This document shows, piece by piece, positions 1 to 26,276 of a DNA stretch of 64,000 bases (its first letter is position 1; every line of letters begins with the position of its first letter). Made by a program: the position numbers and the translations under genes. The DNA is taken from contig NZ_VIWU01000001.1 in the NCBI RefSeq assembly GCF_007994075.1, positions 6,758,001-6,822,000 of the forward strand, in the 5' to 3' direction. Source of the DNA: Pseudonocardia hierapolitana. Its GTDB lineage: Bacteria > Actinomycetota > Actinomycetes > Mycobacteriales > Pseudonocardiaceae. The notes below the pieces were generated by a model. It did not search any database and was not told the DNA's origin. It worked only from the letters and a program-made list of their open reading frames with translations.

Positions 1-18597
<18,597 letters not shown>

Positions 18598-18600
<3 letters not shown>

Positions 18601-18636
18601 AGTGGCGATGTGAAGCAGCGATGTGAAGTAGCGATT
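18598..18636. repeat. Three tandem 13-bp repeats over the NRPS stop codon
   Basis: Units TGAAGTGGCGATG, TGAAGCAGCGATG and TGAAGTAGCGATT follow each other without gaps. The first TGA is the synthetase stop codon, and the last unit ends just before the GGAGG ribosome-binding region of the MbtH gene. The repeats fill most of the gap between the two genes. Slippage duplication of the gene end is the simplest origin; a role in coupling translation is possible but unproven. Confidence 0.85.
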
Positions 18637-18653
18637 CGGAGGTGCGGTAGGAG

Positions 18654-18887
18654 ATGTCGACGAACCCGTTCGACGACGAGAACGGCGAGTTCTACGCGCT
18701 GATCAACGGCGAGGGCCAGTACTCCTTGTGGCCGACGTTCGCCGATGTCCCGGCCGGTTGGACGGCGGTGCACGGTCCCGGCACCCGCCAGGAGATGCTC
18801 GAGCACATCGAGACCAACTGGACCGACATGCGTCCGCGCAGCCTGGTGGAGCAGATGGAGCGCCCGGCAGGCCGGGCCGCCGTCTGA
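18654..18887 (+). CDS. mbtH: MbtH-like protein
   Basis: 77-residue protein with the full MbtH signature: [10 protein letters not shown], then PAGW and WTDMRPRSL near the C-terminus. MbtH-like proteins bind NRPS adenylation domains and raise their solubility and activity. The ATG is preceded by GGAGG (about 18638-18642) and a closer AGGAG. It starts 53 bp after the synthetase stop, so it is almost certainly co-transcribed and serves the upstream NRPS. Length and motifs are normal for the family. Confidence 0.97.
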   Translation: MSTNPFDDENGEFYALINGEGQYSLWPTFADVPAGWTAVHGPGTRQEMLEHIETNWTDMRPRSLVEQMERPAGRAAV

Positions 18888-18927
18888 GCGGCGTCGGGCT
18901 GCCGGGCTCGACCCGGTGTGGTGATCC

Positions 18928-19722
18928 TCAGGGCTTGCGCGCCACGCCACCCGTGGTCTCGGGCAGAGGCTGGACCGTGCCGACCTCGGTGGGTTCCGGC
19001 CGCCACTCCGTGACGGACACCAGGCCGGGTTCGACCATCTCCAAGCCCGAGAAGTACCCGCGGATGTGCTCGATCGGCTGCTGGATGTAGGGCACGCCCC
19101 CGGACTTCGCGTAGTTCTCGGCGAGCGCGTTGAGGGCCGCGTTGGTGTCGTTGCCGTCCCACACGGCCAGGTAGCTGCCGGAGGGCACCGCGTCCACCAC
19201 CCGCGCCACGATCGCGTGCGACTCCTCGAAGCCCCGCGCGTGGCCGAGGACTCCCATGAACATGACCGCGATGGGCTGCTCGAAGTCCAGGATGGTCCGC
19301 GCCCGCTCGATGATCAGGTCCGGGTCGTGGTAGTCGGCCTCGACGTAGTCGGTGACGCCCTCGGGCGTGGTGTTCCGCAGCAGGACCCGCGCGTGTGCCA
19401 GGACGATGGGGTCGTTGTCCACGTAGACGATCCGGGACTCCGGCGCGATCGACTGGGCGATCTCGTGGGTGTTCTGCATGGTGGGCAGGCCGGTGCCGAT
19501 GTCGAGGAACTGCCGGATACCGGCCTCGCCTGCGAGGAACCGCACGACCCGGTTGAGGAACTGCCGCGACTGCCGGGCGAAGGTGGCCATGTCGTAGTAC
19601 TGCAGGGCGGCCTCGGCGGCCAGCCGGTCGGCCTCGTAGTTGTCCTTGCCGCCCAGCCAGTAGTTCCAGATGCGGGCCGCGCCCGGTACGTCGGTTCTGA
19701 TGTCGCGACTCGGTTCCGTCAC
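18928..19722 (-). CDS. DUF574 family SAM-dependent methyltransferase (paralogue 1)
   Basis: 264 residues from a GTG start (MTEPSRDIRTD) preceded by GAGGAG. The N-terminal ARIWNYWLGGKDNYEADR block and the SAM-site-like FLDIGTGLPT and IVYVDNDP motifs mark the actinobacterial DUF574 (Methyltransf_19) family, which is multi-copy and of unknown substrate. An open frame continues upstream of the GTG, but the family signature and ribosome site favour this start. It converges on the MbtH gene and diverges from the PstS-like gene. A TAGGGT hexamer at 19754-19759 (minus strand), about 31 nt before the start, is a candidate -10. A second copy lies at 39632. Confidence 0.9.
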   Translation of the reverse strand: MTEPSRDIRTDVPGAARIWNYWLGGKDNYEADRLAAEAALQYYDMATFARQSRQFLNRVVRFLAGEAGIRQFLDIGTGLPTMQNTHEIAQSIAPESRIVYVDNDPIVLAHARVLLRNTTPEGVTDYVEADYHDPDLIIERARTILDFEQPIAVMFMGVLGHARGFEESHAIVARVVDAVPSGSYLAVWDGNDTNAALNALAENYAKSGGVPYIQQPIEHIRGYFSGLEMVEPGLVSVTEWRPEPTEVGTVQPLPETTGGVARKP

Positions 19723-19944
19723 GGTCTGCTCACTCCTCGGCTCGTCTGCGCCCACCCTAGTCAGCCCGTCGGGGTACGCCGCGGCGCAACGGGTGTCCGC
19801 GGCGTGGCCGCGCCCGGTGCGCTCGAACGCGGTCAGGGATGAACCCACCAGTTCCCGATGCGTCACCGGGAACGAGTTCGTTCGTAAACATCGAGCGAAC
19901 GTTCTACCAACGGATGTCGAAGGAGTTCGCCGAGGCGGGATCAT

Positions 19945-21543
19945 GTGAAGACCGTGCTGGACGGAACACGGTCCTTGCTCCGCGATGAACCGAAGGCGGT
20001 CATGCCCGACATTCCATGGGAAATCCTGCTCGCGATGATCGGTGTCCTGGTCACGGCCGGAGCATTCCTGTGGGAGTTCCTCTTCGTCGGCCGCAAACGC
20101 CTCGGCTATCGCGTGCAGATGGACACGACCCCCACCGACGTGAGCTCGCTCCACGCCGGGGCGTGGCGACGGTTGGAACGCGAGGACAGCACACCGTTGG
20201 CCGACCCGTCGTTCGTCCTGTTGCGCATCGAGAACATCGGCGTGACGAAGATCGACGAGACCGACTACGCGGTTCCCGCGGGCGACCCCGTCGGCATCCG
20301 GGTCAGGTTCCCCGGGCGCAAGGTTTCCGGCATCGTCCCGACGGAGCTGAGCGACCCCAACATGGCGGCGTTCTTCGATCCGAACGAGAACGCCACCGGG
20401 TTCGGGATGGGGCAGGACGAAGCCTCCCCGAGCGTCGGTGTCGTCAAGCTCCCCAAGGTGAAGCTGAACCGGTCCGCCCACTACAAGGTGCTCGTCGTGC
20501 TCGAACGCGCCGACGGCAACGGGGCAGGCAGCTTCGCCGATCCGGAAGTGCACGGCACGATCACGGGTGGCGTGGGTGATGGGCGGATCACGAGGACCGA
20601 GGGCCGCACCGGACTGCCGCGCTGGGTCACCGTGCTGGTCGGCCTCCTCGTGTTCGTCGCCCTCACCGAGCCGTTCGTGCTCGGCCTCGTCGATCAGGAC
20701 GTCCCGCTGGACTGCGCTGGTGGGAACCTCACGCTCGTGGGTTCCACGGCCTTCGCGCCCGTCCTGAGAGAGGCCGCCGCGGCGTACGAGAGGACGTGTC
20801 CGGACGCCGGCTTCGCTTTCGACTTCAGGGGCAGCTTCGAAGGACTGCGCAGCCTGGACGAGGCGGCGAGCCCGGACGTGCTCGCATTCTCCGACGGGGC
20901 CAAGGGTGACGGGTACCCGCTGTTGCTGCCCCGGCCGATCGCCTTTCCGCTCTTCACGATGGCGGTCAACCCCGCGGCGGGCGTCCAGGATCTCTCACTG
21001 GAGCAGATCCGGCAGATCTACGACGGACGGATCACGAACTGGGCGGCGGTCAACGGCAACGACCTCCCCGTGCGGCTCGTCGGACGGCCAGGCGACTCCG
21101 GCACTCGCCGTACGTTCGAGAATCGGGTTCTCGGGGGCCGGTGGGAACCGGCGCGCAACTCCGATGACTGTGAGAGCGTGGGCAGCGGTGCCCCGTCGGG
21201 AGTCATCCGATGCGAGCGGCCCACCACCGATGACGTGCTGAACGCCGTTGCGCAGACTCCCGGTGCCCTTGGATACGGCGAGTTGGAGGCGGCATCCGGT
21301 CACGACGGCCTCCTGCTGCTGCGCATCGGCGGCCAGGAGGCCACGCTCGAGGCGGCTGATCACGGGGCCTATCCCTTCTGGGAGACCGAGTACGCCTACA
21401 CCCACGGTGAGCCCGACGCCCACTCCCTGGCCGCCAGCTTTCTGAGGTACCTCACCAACGAGGTCGGGCGGGACATCATTCGGGCCCACGGACAGCGTCC
21501 CTGCGTCGAACTGGAGAACCCGGTGTTGTGCCACCCGTCGTGA
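19945..21543 (+). CDS. Two-TM protein with extracytoplasmic PstS-like substrate-binding domain
   Basis: 532 residues from a GTG that overlaps a short ATG-TGA; an internal ATG at 20002 (MPDIPWE) is an alternative start. Residues about 24-48 form one membrane helix, 50-222 a soluble, probably beta-rich domain (FVLLRIENIG), 226-249 a second helix. From about 258 onward is a PBP-like domain of phosphate/molybdate type: LTLVGSTAFAPVLREAA, then LEQIRQIYDGRITNW and RPGDSGTRRTFE. PstS proteins are normally secreted lipoproteins; here the binding domain is tethered, which by topology puts the middle domain in the cytoplasm. This looks like a ligand sensor rather than a transporter subunit, and no pstCAB genes are nearby. 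The function of the middle domain is unknown to me. Confidence 0.8.
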   Translation: MKTVLDGTRSLLRDEPKAVMPDIPWEILLAMIGVLVTAGAFLWEFLFVGRKRLGYRVQMDTTPTDVSSLHAGAWRRLEREDSTPLADPSFVLLRIENIGVTKIDETDYAVPAGDPVGIRVRFPGRKVSGIVPTELSDPNMAAFFDPNENATGFGMGQDEASPSVGVVKLPKVKLNRSAHYKVLVVLERADGNGAGSFADPEVHGTITGGVGDGRITRTEGRTGLPRWVTVLVGLLVFVALTEPFVLGLVDQDVPLDCAGGNLTLVGSTAFAPVLREAAAAYERTCPDAGFAFDFRGSFEGLRSLDEAASPDVLAFSDGAKGDGYPLLLPRPIAFPLFTMAVNPAAGVQDLSLEQIRQIYDGRITNWAAVNGNDLPVRLVGRPGDSGTRRTFENRVLGGRWEPARNSDDCESVGSGAPSGVIRCERPTTDDVLNAVAQTPGALGYGELEAASGHDGLLLLRIGGQEATLEAADHGAYPFWETEYAYTHGEPDAHSLAASFLRYLTNEVGRDIIRAHGQRPCVELENPVLCHPS

Positions 21544-21558
21544 CGCCACGGGCGGGCT

Positions 21559-21620
21559 TGATCAGCGGGTGGGTGCACCTACGGCCGCATTCGACCGGTT
21601 TCGCGCCAGGCCGCTGATCA
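21559..21620. repeat. Inverted repeat between convergent genes
   Basis: TGATCAGCGG (21559-21568) and its exact reverse complement CCGCTGATCA (21611-21620) are separated by 42 bp in the 120-bp gap between the PstS-like gene and the sulfatase. It could form a long-loop transcript structure for termination in both directions, or bind a protein. There is no T-tract. Confidence 0.5.
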
Positions 21621-21663
21621 TCGCTCCGGCGGCCGGAAGCACGTGCGATCCCGGGAGGTCACC

Positions 21664-24024
21664 TCACTGGGACGTCATCACCCGGCGGTGCAGGCCGCCG
21701 TCGTCCTCTCCCGCGCCCGCCTCGTCGTCGCCGAGGTCGATCCGGACCGTGTGGACGATGCCGGTGAACCCGTTGTCGATCTCGGGGTAGTCGTCGGTGA
21801 CCGGGGTGCCCAGGTCGACGCCGACGTCGAGGGTCTCGTCGAAGGAGAAGTAGTAGGGAATGGTGTCCTCGACGCGGCCATCGGCCAGCTTCTCGCCATC
21901 GACGGTGAGCACGACCGTGCCACCCTTGCCGAACCCGCCGCCGTCGTAGAGGAAGTCCATGCGGATCTCGTGCCGGCCGGCCGGGATCGCGTCGCGGGTG
22001 CGGATCCGGTAGAGCGCCAGTCCGAAGTGGTTGTAGACGTAGCAGGCGTGCCCGGCCGTGCAGTACAGCGACCACCCGCCGAACCGGCCGCCCTGGGCGA
22101 TGATCACACCGTCGGCGTCGGGTTCGGCGGTCTCGATGTCGGCGACGATGCTGTGCGACCGGTTCTTGACGTTGGGCGTTGTCTCCTCGGTGAACCGGCG
22201 CATGCCGCCGCGGTAGGTCACCGACCTCCGCGCGCCGAGCAGGTCCACGCGGCAGGCGAGCGTCGGGTTCTCGCGTTCGGTGACCCGGCCGTCGAGCGGG
22301 AAGACCTGGTTCTTCGCCGCCTCGACGAGGAACAGCTCCTGCAGCGCCCGCAGCCGGTCCGGGTGTCGGTTGGCCAGGTCGCGCGACTGGGTCCAGTCGG
22401 CGTCGAGGTCGTAGAGCTCCCAGACGTCGTCCGCGAACCTCCGGCCGGGGGTCGCGACCATCTCCCACGGCGTGCCGTGCCGGGTGACCGCCATCCATCC
22501 GTCGTGGTAGATGCCGCGGTTGCCGCACATCTCGAAGTACTGCGTGCGGCGGCGGTCCGGCGCGTCCGGCGCGTCGAAGGTGTAGCGCATGCTGATGCCG
22601 TCGACGGGCTGCTGGTGGACCCCGCCCACGCTCGTCGGTGCCGGGATCCCCGCGCACTCCAGGATCGTGGGCAGCACGTCGATGACGTGGTGGAACTGGT
22701 GGCGCAGCTCGCCGCGGCCTGCGATGCCACGGGGCCAGTGCACGATCAGCCCGTCGCGGGTGCCGCCGAGGTGCGAGGCGACCTGCTTCGTCCACTGGTG
22801 GGGCGTGTTGAGGGCGAGCGCCCAGCCCGCCGGGGCGATCGGGTAGGTGGTCGGATCGCCGATGGCGTCCAGCTCGAAGATCATCTCGTCCGGGTCGTCG
22901 ACGATGCCGTGGCCGAGCCGGTGCTCCACGACGGTGCCCTCGATGCCGCCCTCACCCGAGGCGCCGTTGTCGCCCAGCAGGTAGACGAACAGCGTGTCGT
23001 CGAGCACGCCGAGTTCCTCGAGGGCGTCGACGAACCGGCCCACCTGGGCGTCGGCGTGCTCGGTGAAGCCGGCGAAGGTCTCCATGAAGCGGACGGCGAG
23101 CGCGCGCTGGTTCTCGCCGAGCTCGTCCCAGTGCGGCACGCCGTCGGCCCACGGGGCGAGCTCAGCGGTGTCGGGTACGACGCCGAGCTCCTTCTGGCGC
23201 GCGAGGGTGATGTCGCGCTGGCGGTCCCAGCCGTGGTCGAACCGGCCGCGGTAGCGCCGCCGCCACTCCGGCGCGACGTGCAGGGGTGCGTGTGACGCGC
23301 CCAAGGCGAGGTAGGTGAAGAACGGGCGGTCGGGGGTGAGCGTGCGCTGCGTGCGCACCCAGTCGATGGCGTGGTCGGCCAGGTCCTCGGACAGGTGGTA
23401 GCCGTCCTCGGGGCGGCGGTCCGGCTCGACCGGTGTGGTGCCCCGGTACAGCAGGGGGTACCAGTGGTTCATCTCCGCGCCCATGAACCCGTAGAAGGTG
23501 TCGAAGCCCTCCCCGGTGGGCCAGCGCTCGAACGGACCGACAGGGCTGATCTCCCGCGGCGGCGTCTGGTGCCACTTCCCGAACGCGGCGGTGCTGTAGC
23601 CGTTGCCCTGCAGGATCTGCGCGACGGTCGCCGCGCTTCGCGGGCGGAACCCGTTGTACCCGGGCGCGGACGTGGCCATCTCGGTGGTGCCACCCATGCC
23701 GACGGCGTGGTGGTTGCGCCCGGTCATCAGGGCCTGCCGGGTCGGCGAGCACAGCGCCGTGACGTGGAAGCGGGTGTAGCGCAGGCCGCCGTCGGCGAGC
23801 CGCTCGGCCGCGGGCATCCGGCACGGCCCGCCGAACGAGCTCGAGGTGCCGAAGCCGAGGTCGTCCATCACCACGATCACGACGTGGGGTGCGCCCGCGG
23901 GTGGCTGGATGGGCCGGACGGGCTCGAATGCCGCCTTCTGGTCGTCGATGCCGATGGCCGTGACGACGTTCTGCGCGCGCTCCGGCTCCGGCAGGATGTG
24001 GCGCCCCGCGGCGAAGCTGCTCAC
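21664..24024 (-). CDS. Arylsulfatase (type I, formylglycine-dependent)
   Basis: 786 residues from a GTG (MSSFAAGRHILPEPER) with AAAGGA just upstream. HVVIVVMDDLGF carries the metal-binding Asp pair; ALCSPTRQALMTGR is the CxPxR sulfatase signature whose Cys is converted to formylglycine; FGKWH and LLGDNGASGEGG supply further active-site and metal ligands. Size and order match mycobacterial AtsA-type arylsulfatases, cytoplasmic with no signal peptide. It hydrolyses organic sulfate esters; the true substrate is unknown. It is divergent from a LysR gene that probably controls it. The heparinase-like locus 1.2 kb away raises the possibility of a sulfated glycan substrate, but that link is inference. 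Confidence 0.93.
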   Translation of the reverse strand: MSSFAAGRHILPEPERAQNVVTAIGIDDQKAAFEPVRPIQPPAGAPHVVIVVMDDLGFGTSSSFGGPCRMPAAERLADGGLRYTRFHVTALCSPTRQALMTGRNHHAVGMGGTTEMATSAPGYNGFRPRSAATVAQILQGNGYSTAAFGKWHQTPPREISPVGPFERWPTGEGFDTFYGFMGAEMNHWYPLLYRGTTPVEPDRRPEDGYHLSEDLADHAIDWVRTQRTLTPDRPFFTYLALGASHAPLHVAPEWRRRYRGRFDHGWDRQRDITLARQKELGVVPDTAELAPWADGVPHWDELGENQRALAVRFMETFAGFTEHADAQVGRFVDALEELGVLDDTLFVYLLGDNGASGEGGIEGTVVEHRLGHGIVDDPDEMIFELDAIGDPTTYPIAPAGWALALNTPHQWTKQVASHLGGTRDGLIVHWPRGIAGRGELRHQFHHVIDVLPTILECAGIPAPTSVGGVHQQPVDGISMRYTFDAPDAPDRRRTQYFEMCGNRGIYHDGWMAVTRHGTPWEMVATPGRRFADDVWELYDLDADWTQSRDLANRHPDRLRALQELFLVEAAKNQVFPLDGRVTERENPTLACRVDLLGARRSVTYRGGMRRFTEETTPNVKNRSHSIVADIETAEPDADGVIIAQGGRFGGWSLYCTAGHACYVYNHFGLALYRIRTRDAIPAGRHEIRMDFLYDGGGFGKGGTVVLTVDGEKLADGRVEDTIPYYFSFDETLDVGVDLGTPVTDDYPEIDNGFTGIVHTVRIDLGDDEAGAGEDDGGLHRRVMTSQ

Positions 24025-24125
24025 AGTGGGTCCTTTCGGCGAACAGGGGGCGACCGTAATTCGATCGGATTCCGGGATTATCACCTTCGGCGCGGCCGGA
24101 AGTGACAGGCGGTCCGAGACGAGTT

Positions 24126-24144
24126 TTCGATATCTCCGATAGAA
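24126..24144. promoter_or_regulatory. Candidate LysR operator (imperfect dyad)
   Basis: TTC-GA-TATC-TCC-GATA-GAA is an imperfect dyad with a T-N11-A core, in the 197-bp gap between the arylsulfatase and the divergent LysR gene. Position and form suit a LysR-type recognition site. It was found by eye only. Confidence 0.35.
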
Positions 24145-24221
24145 CGGCCCTATGGGAGGGTGAGGCGCCGTTTCTCCGCGGGTGAGAACATGCCGCAGCG
24201 CAGCCCACTCAGGAGGACGCC

Positions 24222-25160
24222 GTGGATCGTCGGCAACTGGAGTACTTCCTCGCGGTCGCGGCACACGGCAGCTTCACCGGCGCCGCCGCGGCCCTCCACG
24301 TGGCGCAGCCGTCGCTGTCGCACTCGATCAAGGCGATCGAGCGCGAGGTCGGCGCCCTGCTGTTCCACCGGCGCAGTCGCGGCGTGGTGCTCACGGCGGC
24401 GGGCGAAGCGCTGCTGAGGCCGGCCCAGCAGGTGCTCATGGACTTCGCGGCGGCGAGCGCCGCCGTCCGGATGGTGTCCGACCTGACGGCGGGGCGGCTC
24501 GACATCGTGGCCCAGACGACCTTGGCCGTCCACCCGCTCGCCGATCTGGTCGGGGTCTTCCGGAAGGCGTACCCGGCGGTCGTCGTGGGCATCGAGGATC
24601 CGGAGCACGCGGCCGCGGTGGCGGAGATGGTGCGCGGCGGGCACTCCGAACTGGGGCTCACCGACTTCTCGATCCCGGTCGACGACCTCCGGACCTTCGA
24701 GCTGCCGGATCAGGAGATGCTGGTGGTTCTCCCGCCGGACACGGACACCGGGCCGAACGGGTCGTTGACGGTCGCCCAGGTGGTGGCGTTCGACCTCGTC
24801 GTCACCCCGCCGGGCACGAACAGCAGGGCCATCCTGGAGTCCGCGCTGTCCGGCGCGGCCCTCCCGCTGCGCGTCGCGGTCGAGACGCCCCACCGCGCCG
24901 CCATAGTCCCGTTGGTGCTCGCCGGGGCGGGCGCGACGCTGTTGCCCCGGCCGATGGCCGAGGATGCGGCGCGCCAGGGTGCGCGAATCGCCGCACTCGA
25001 TCCGCCCGTGTCCCGTCGCGTGCAGTTGCTCTCGAGGTGTGCGCCGCTGTCCCCGGCCGGCCGCGCGTTCCTCCGAATCGTCATGGCGGCAACCGGTGGC
25101 GATTCGGAATTCGTCGACTCGTCACGCGGCGACGCCGGCGGGGAGATACCGACGTCGTGA
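24222..25160 (+). CDS. LysR family transcriptional regulator
   Basis: 312 residues; GTG start with a perfect AGGAGG at 24211-24216. The N-terminus (MDRRQLEYFLAVAAHGSFTG...QPSLSHSIKAIEREVG) is the LysR winged-helix domain, followed by a typical effector-binding domain from about residue 90. It is divergent from the arylsulfatase, the classic arrangement for a LysR regulator and its target, so it is likely to respond to sulfate starvation or to the sulfatase substrate. It ends 12 bp before the convergent DeoR/LacI gene. Confidence 0.92.
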   Translation: MDRRQLEYFLAVAAHGSFTGAAAALHVAQPSLSHSIKAIEREVGALLFHRRSRGVVLTAAGEALLRPAQQVLMDFAAASAAVRMVSDLTAGRLDIVAQTTLAVHPLADLVGVFRKAYPAVVVGIEDPEHAAAVAEMVRGGHSELGLTDFSIPVDDLRTFELPDQEMLVVLPPDTDTGPNGSLTVAQVVAFDLVVTPPGTNSRAILESALSGAALPLRVAVETPHRAAIVPLVLAGAGATLLPRPMAEDAARQGARIAALDPPVSRRVQLLSRCAPLSPAGRAFLRIVMAATGGDSEFVDSSRGDAGGEIPTS

Positions 25161-25172
25161 CCGAGGGCCCGC

Positions 25173-26276
25173 TCACCCGCCGAGCCGCGCCGCCGACGAC
25201 TCGCGCACGTTGAGCTCCGGCAGCACGACCGTGCGCTGGATCGGCCGGTCCCCCTCCCGCAGCCGGGTGGTCAGAGTCTCGAGCGCGAGCCGGCCGATGT
25301 GCTCCTTCGCCGGACGCAGCGCGCTGATGGGCGGGGTGCCGTTCTCGGCGACCTCGTCGTCGTAGGCGACGATCGCGAGGTCGCCCGGGATGTCGATCCC
25401 GCGGTCGGTGCAGTAGTGCTCGAGCAGGATCGCCTGCGGGTCGGCGTGCACGATGAGCGCGGTCGTCCCGGTGTCCCGGCACGCCGCGACGATCTCCCCG
25501 AAGCGCTCGTCGCGCTCGCTGCCCTCGACGTCGGTGAGCGTGGCGGCGACGACCTCGGTGTCGAGGCCGAGCTCGGTGAGCGCCTGCTCCCAGCCGCGCC
25601 GCAGCTGCGGCGCGGTGGGGGAGTCGCGGGAGATCGCGAGGCCGATCCGCCTGTGGCCCTGCTCGTACAGGTGGGTGACGGCCATCTTCGCGCCGAAGTC
25701 GTGGTCGGTGCTCACCCACTCGAGCCTGCGCAGGGCCGCGGAGTGCGGGGCGCGGCGCTCGACGAGCACGACGGGCACGTCCAGCGAGTCGAGCCAGGTG
25801 AGGATCGCCAGGCCGTCGCGGCCGCTCACCTCCGGTGCGGCGAGCAGGCCGTGGACGCCCGCGTCGAGGAGGGCGGCGATCTGCCTGCGCTGGTCGGCGG
25901 GGTCGTACGACGCGCCGCGCAGCACGAGCTGGACGCGCCCCTGTGCCGCCGCGGCCCGCGCCCCGTTGACGATCTGGGGCCAGTAGTAGCTGAGGGAAGG
26001 CACGACCATCCCGATCCGGTACAGCGCCGGGCCGAGCGCGTCGGACGTGCGGGCGACGCTCGTGTCGAGCGCGCTGCGCAGCGTGGCGCCGCCGTGCACG
26101 CGCGTGACGAGGCCCCGGTCGGCGAGCGCCGTGATGTCGCGGCGGATCGTGATCTCGGTGACGCCGAGCTGCGCGGCGAGCTCGCGCACCGTCACGGACC
26201 CGGTGCGGCGCAGCTCCTCGATGATGCGTTCCCGCCGGGCGATGGCGAACATGGGGGCGGCCGGTCCGTCGCTCAT
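25173..26276 (-). CDS. DeoR-type HTH / LacI-type sensor hybrid regulator
   Basis: 367 residues. Residues about 10-65 (ARRERIIEELRRTGSVTVRE...VTEITIRRDITAL) are a DeoR-type winged helix; from about 90 onward the protein is a LacI/RbsB-like periplasmic-binding fold (YRIGMVVPSLSYYWPQIVNG, AIVAYDDEVAENG). This hybrid senses a sugar rather than the phosphosugar of classical DeoR proteins. The ATG overlaps the TGA of the heparinase gene (ATGA), so the two are translationally coupled. The likely operator is the tandem TGTTCG at 28117-28135. Confidence 0.9.
   Translation of the reverse strand: MSDGPAAPMFAIARRERIIEELRRTGSVTVRELAAQLGVTEITIRRDITALADRGLVTRVHGGATLRSALDTSVARTSDALGPALYRIGMVVPSLSYYWPQIVNGARAAAAQGRVQLVLRGASYDPADQRRQIAALLDAGVHGLLAAPEVSGRDGLAILTWLDSLDVPVVLVERRAPHSAALRRLEWVSTDHDFGAKMAVTHLYEQGHRRIGLAISRDSPTAPQLRRGWEQALTELGLDTEVVAATLTDVEGSERDERFGEIVAACRDTGTTALIVHADPQAILLEHYCTDRGIDIPGDLAIVAYDDEVAENGTPPISALRPAKEHIGRLALETLTTRLREGDRPIQRTVVLPELNVRESSAARLGG

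Noticed and set aside
19670..19948. 92-codon plus-strand frame before the PstS-like gene
   Set aside because: Overlaps the methyltransferase start and promoter antisense; no ribosome site and no protein-like features.
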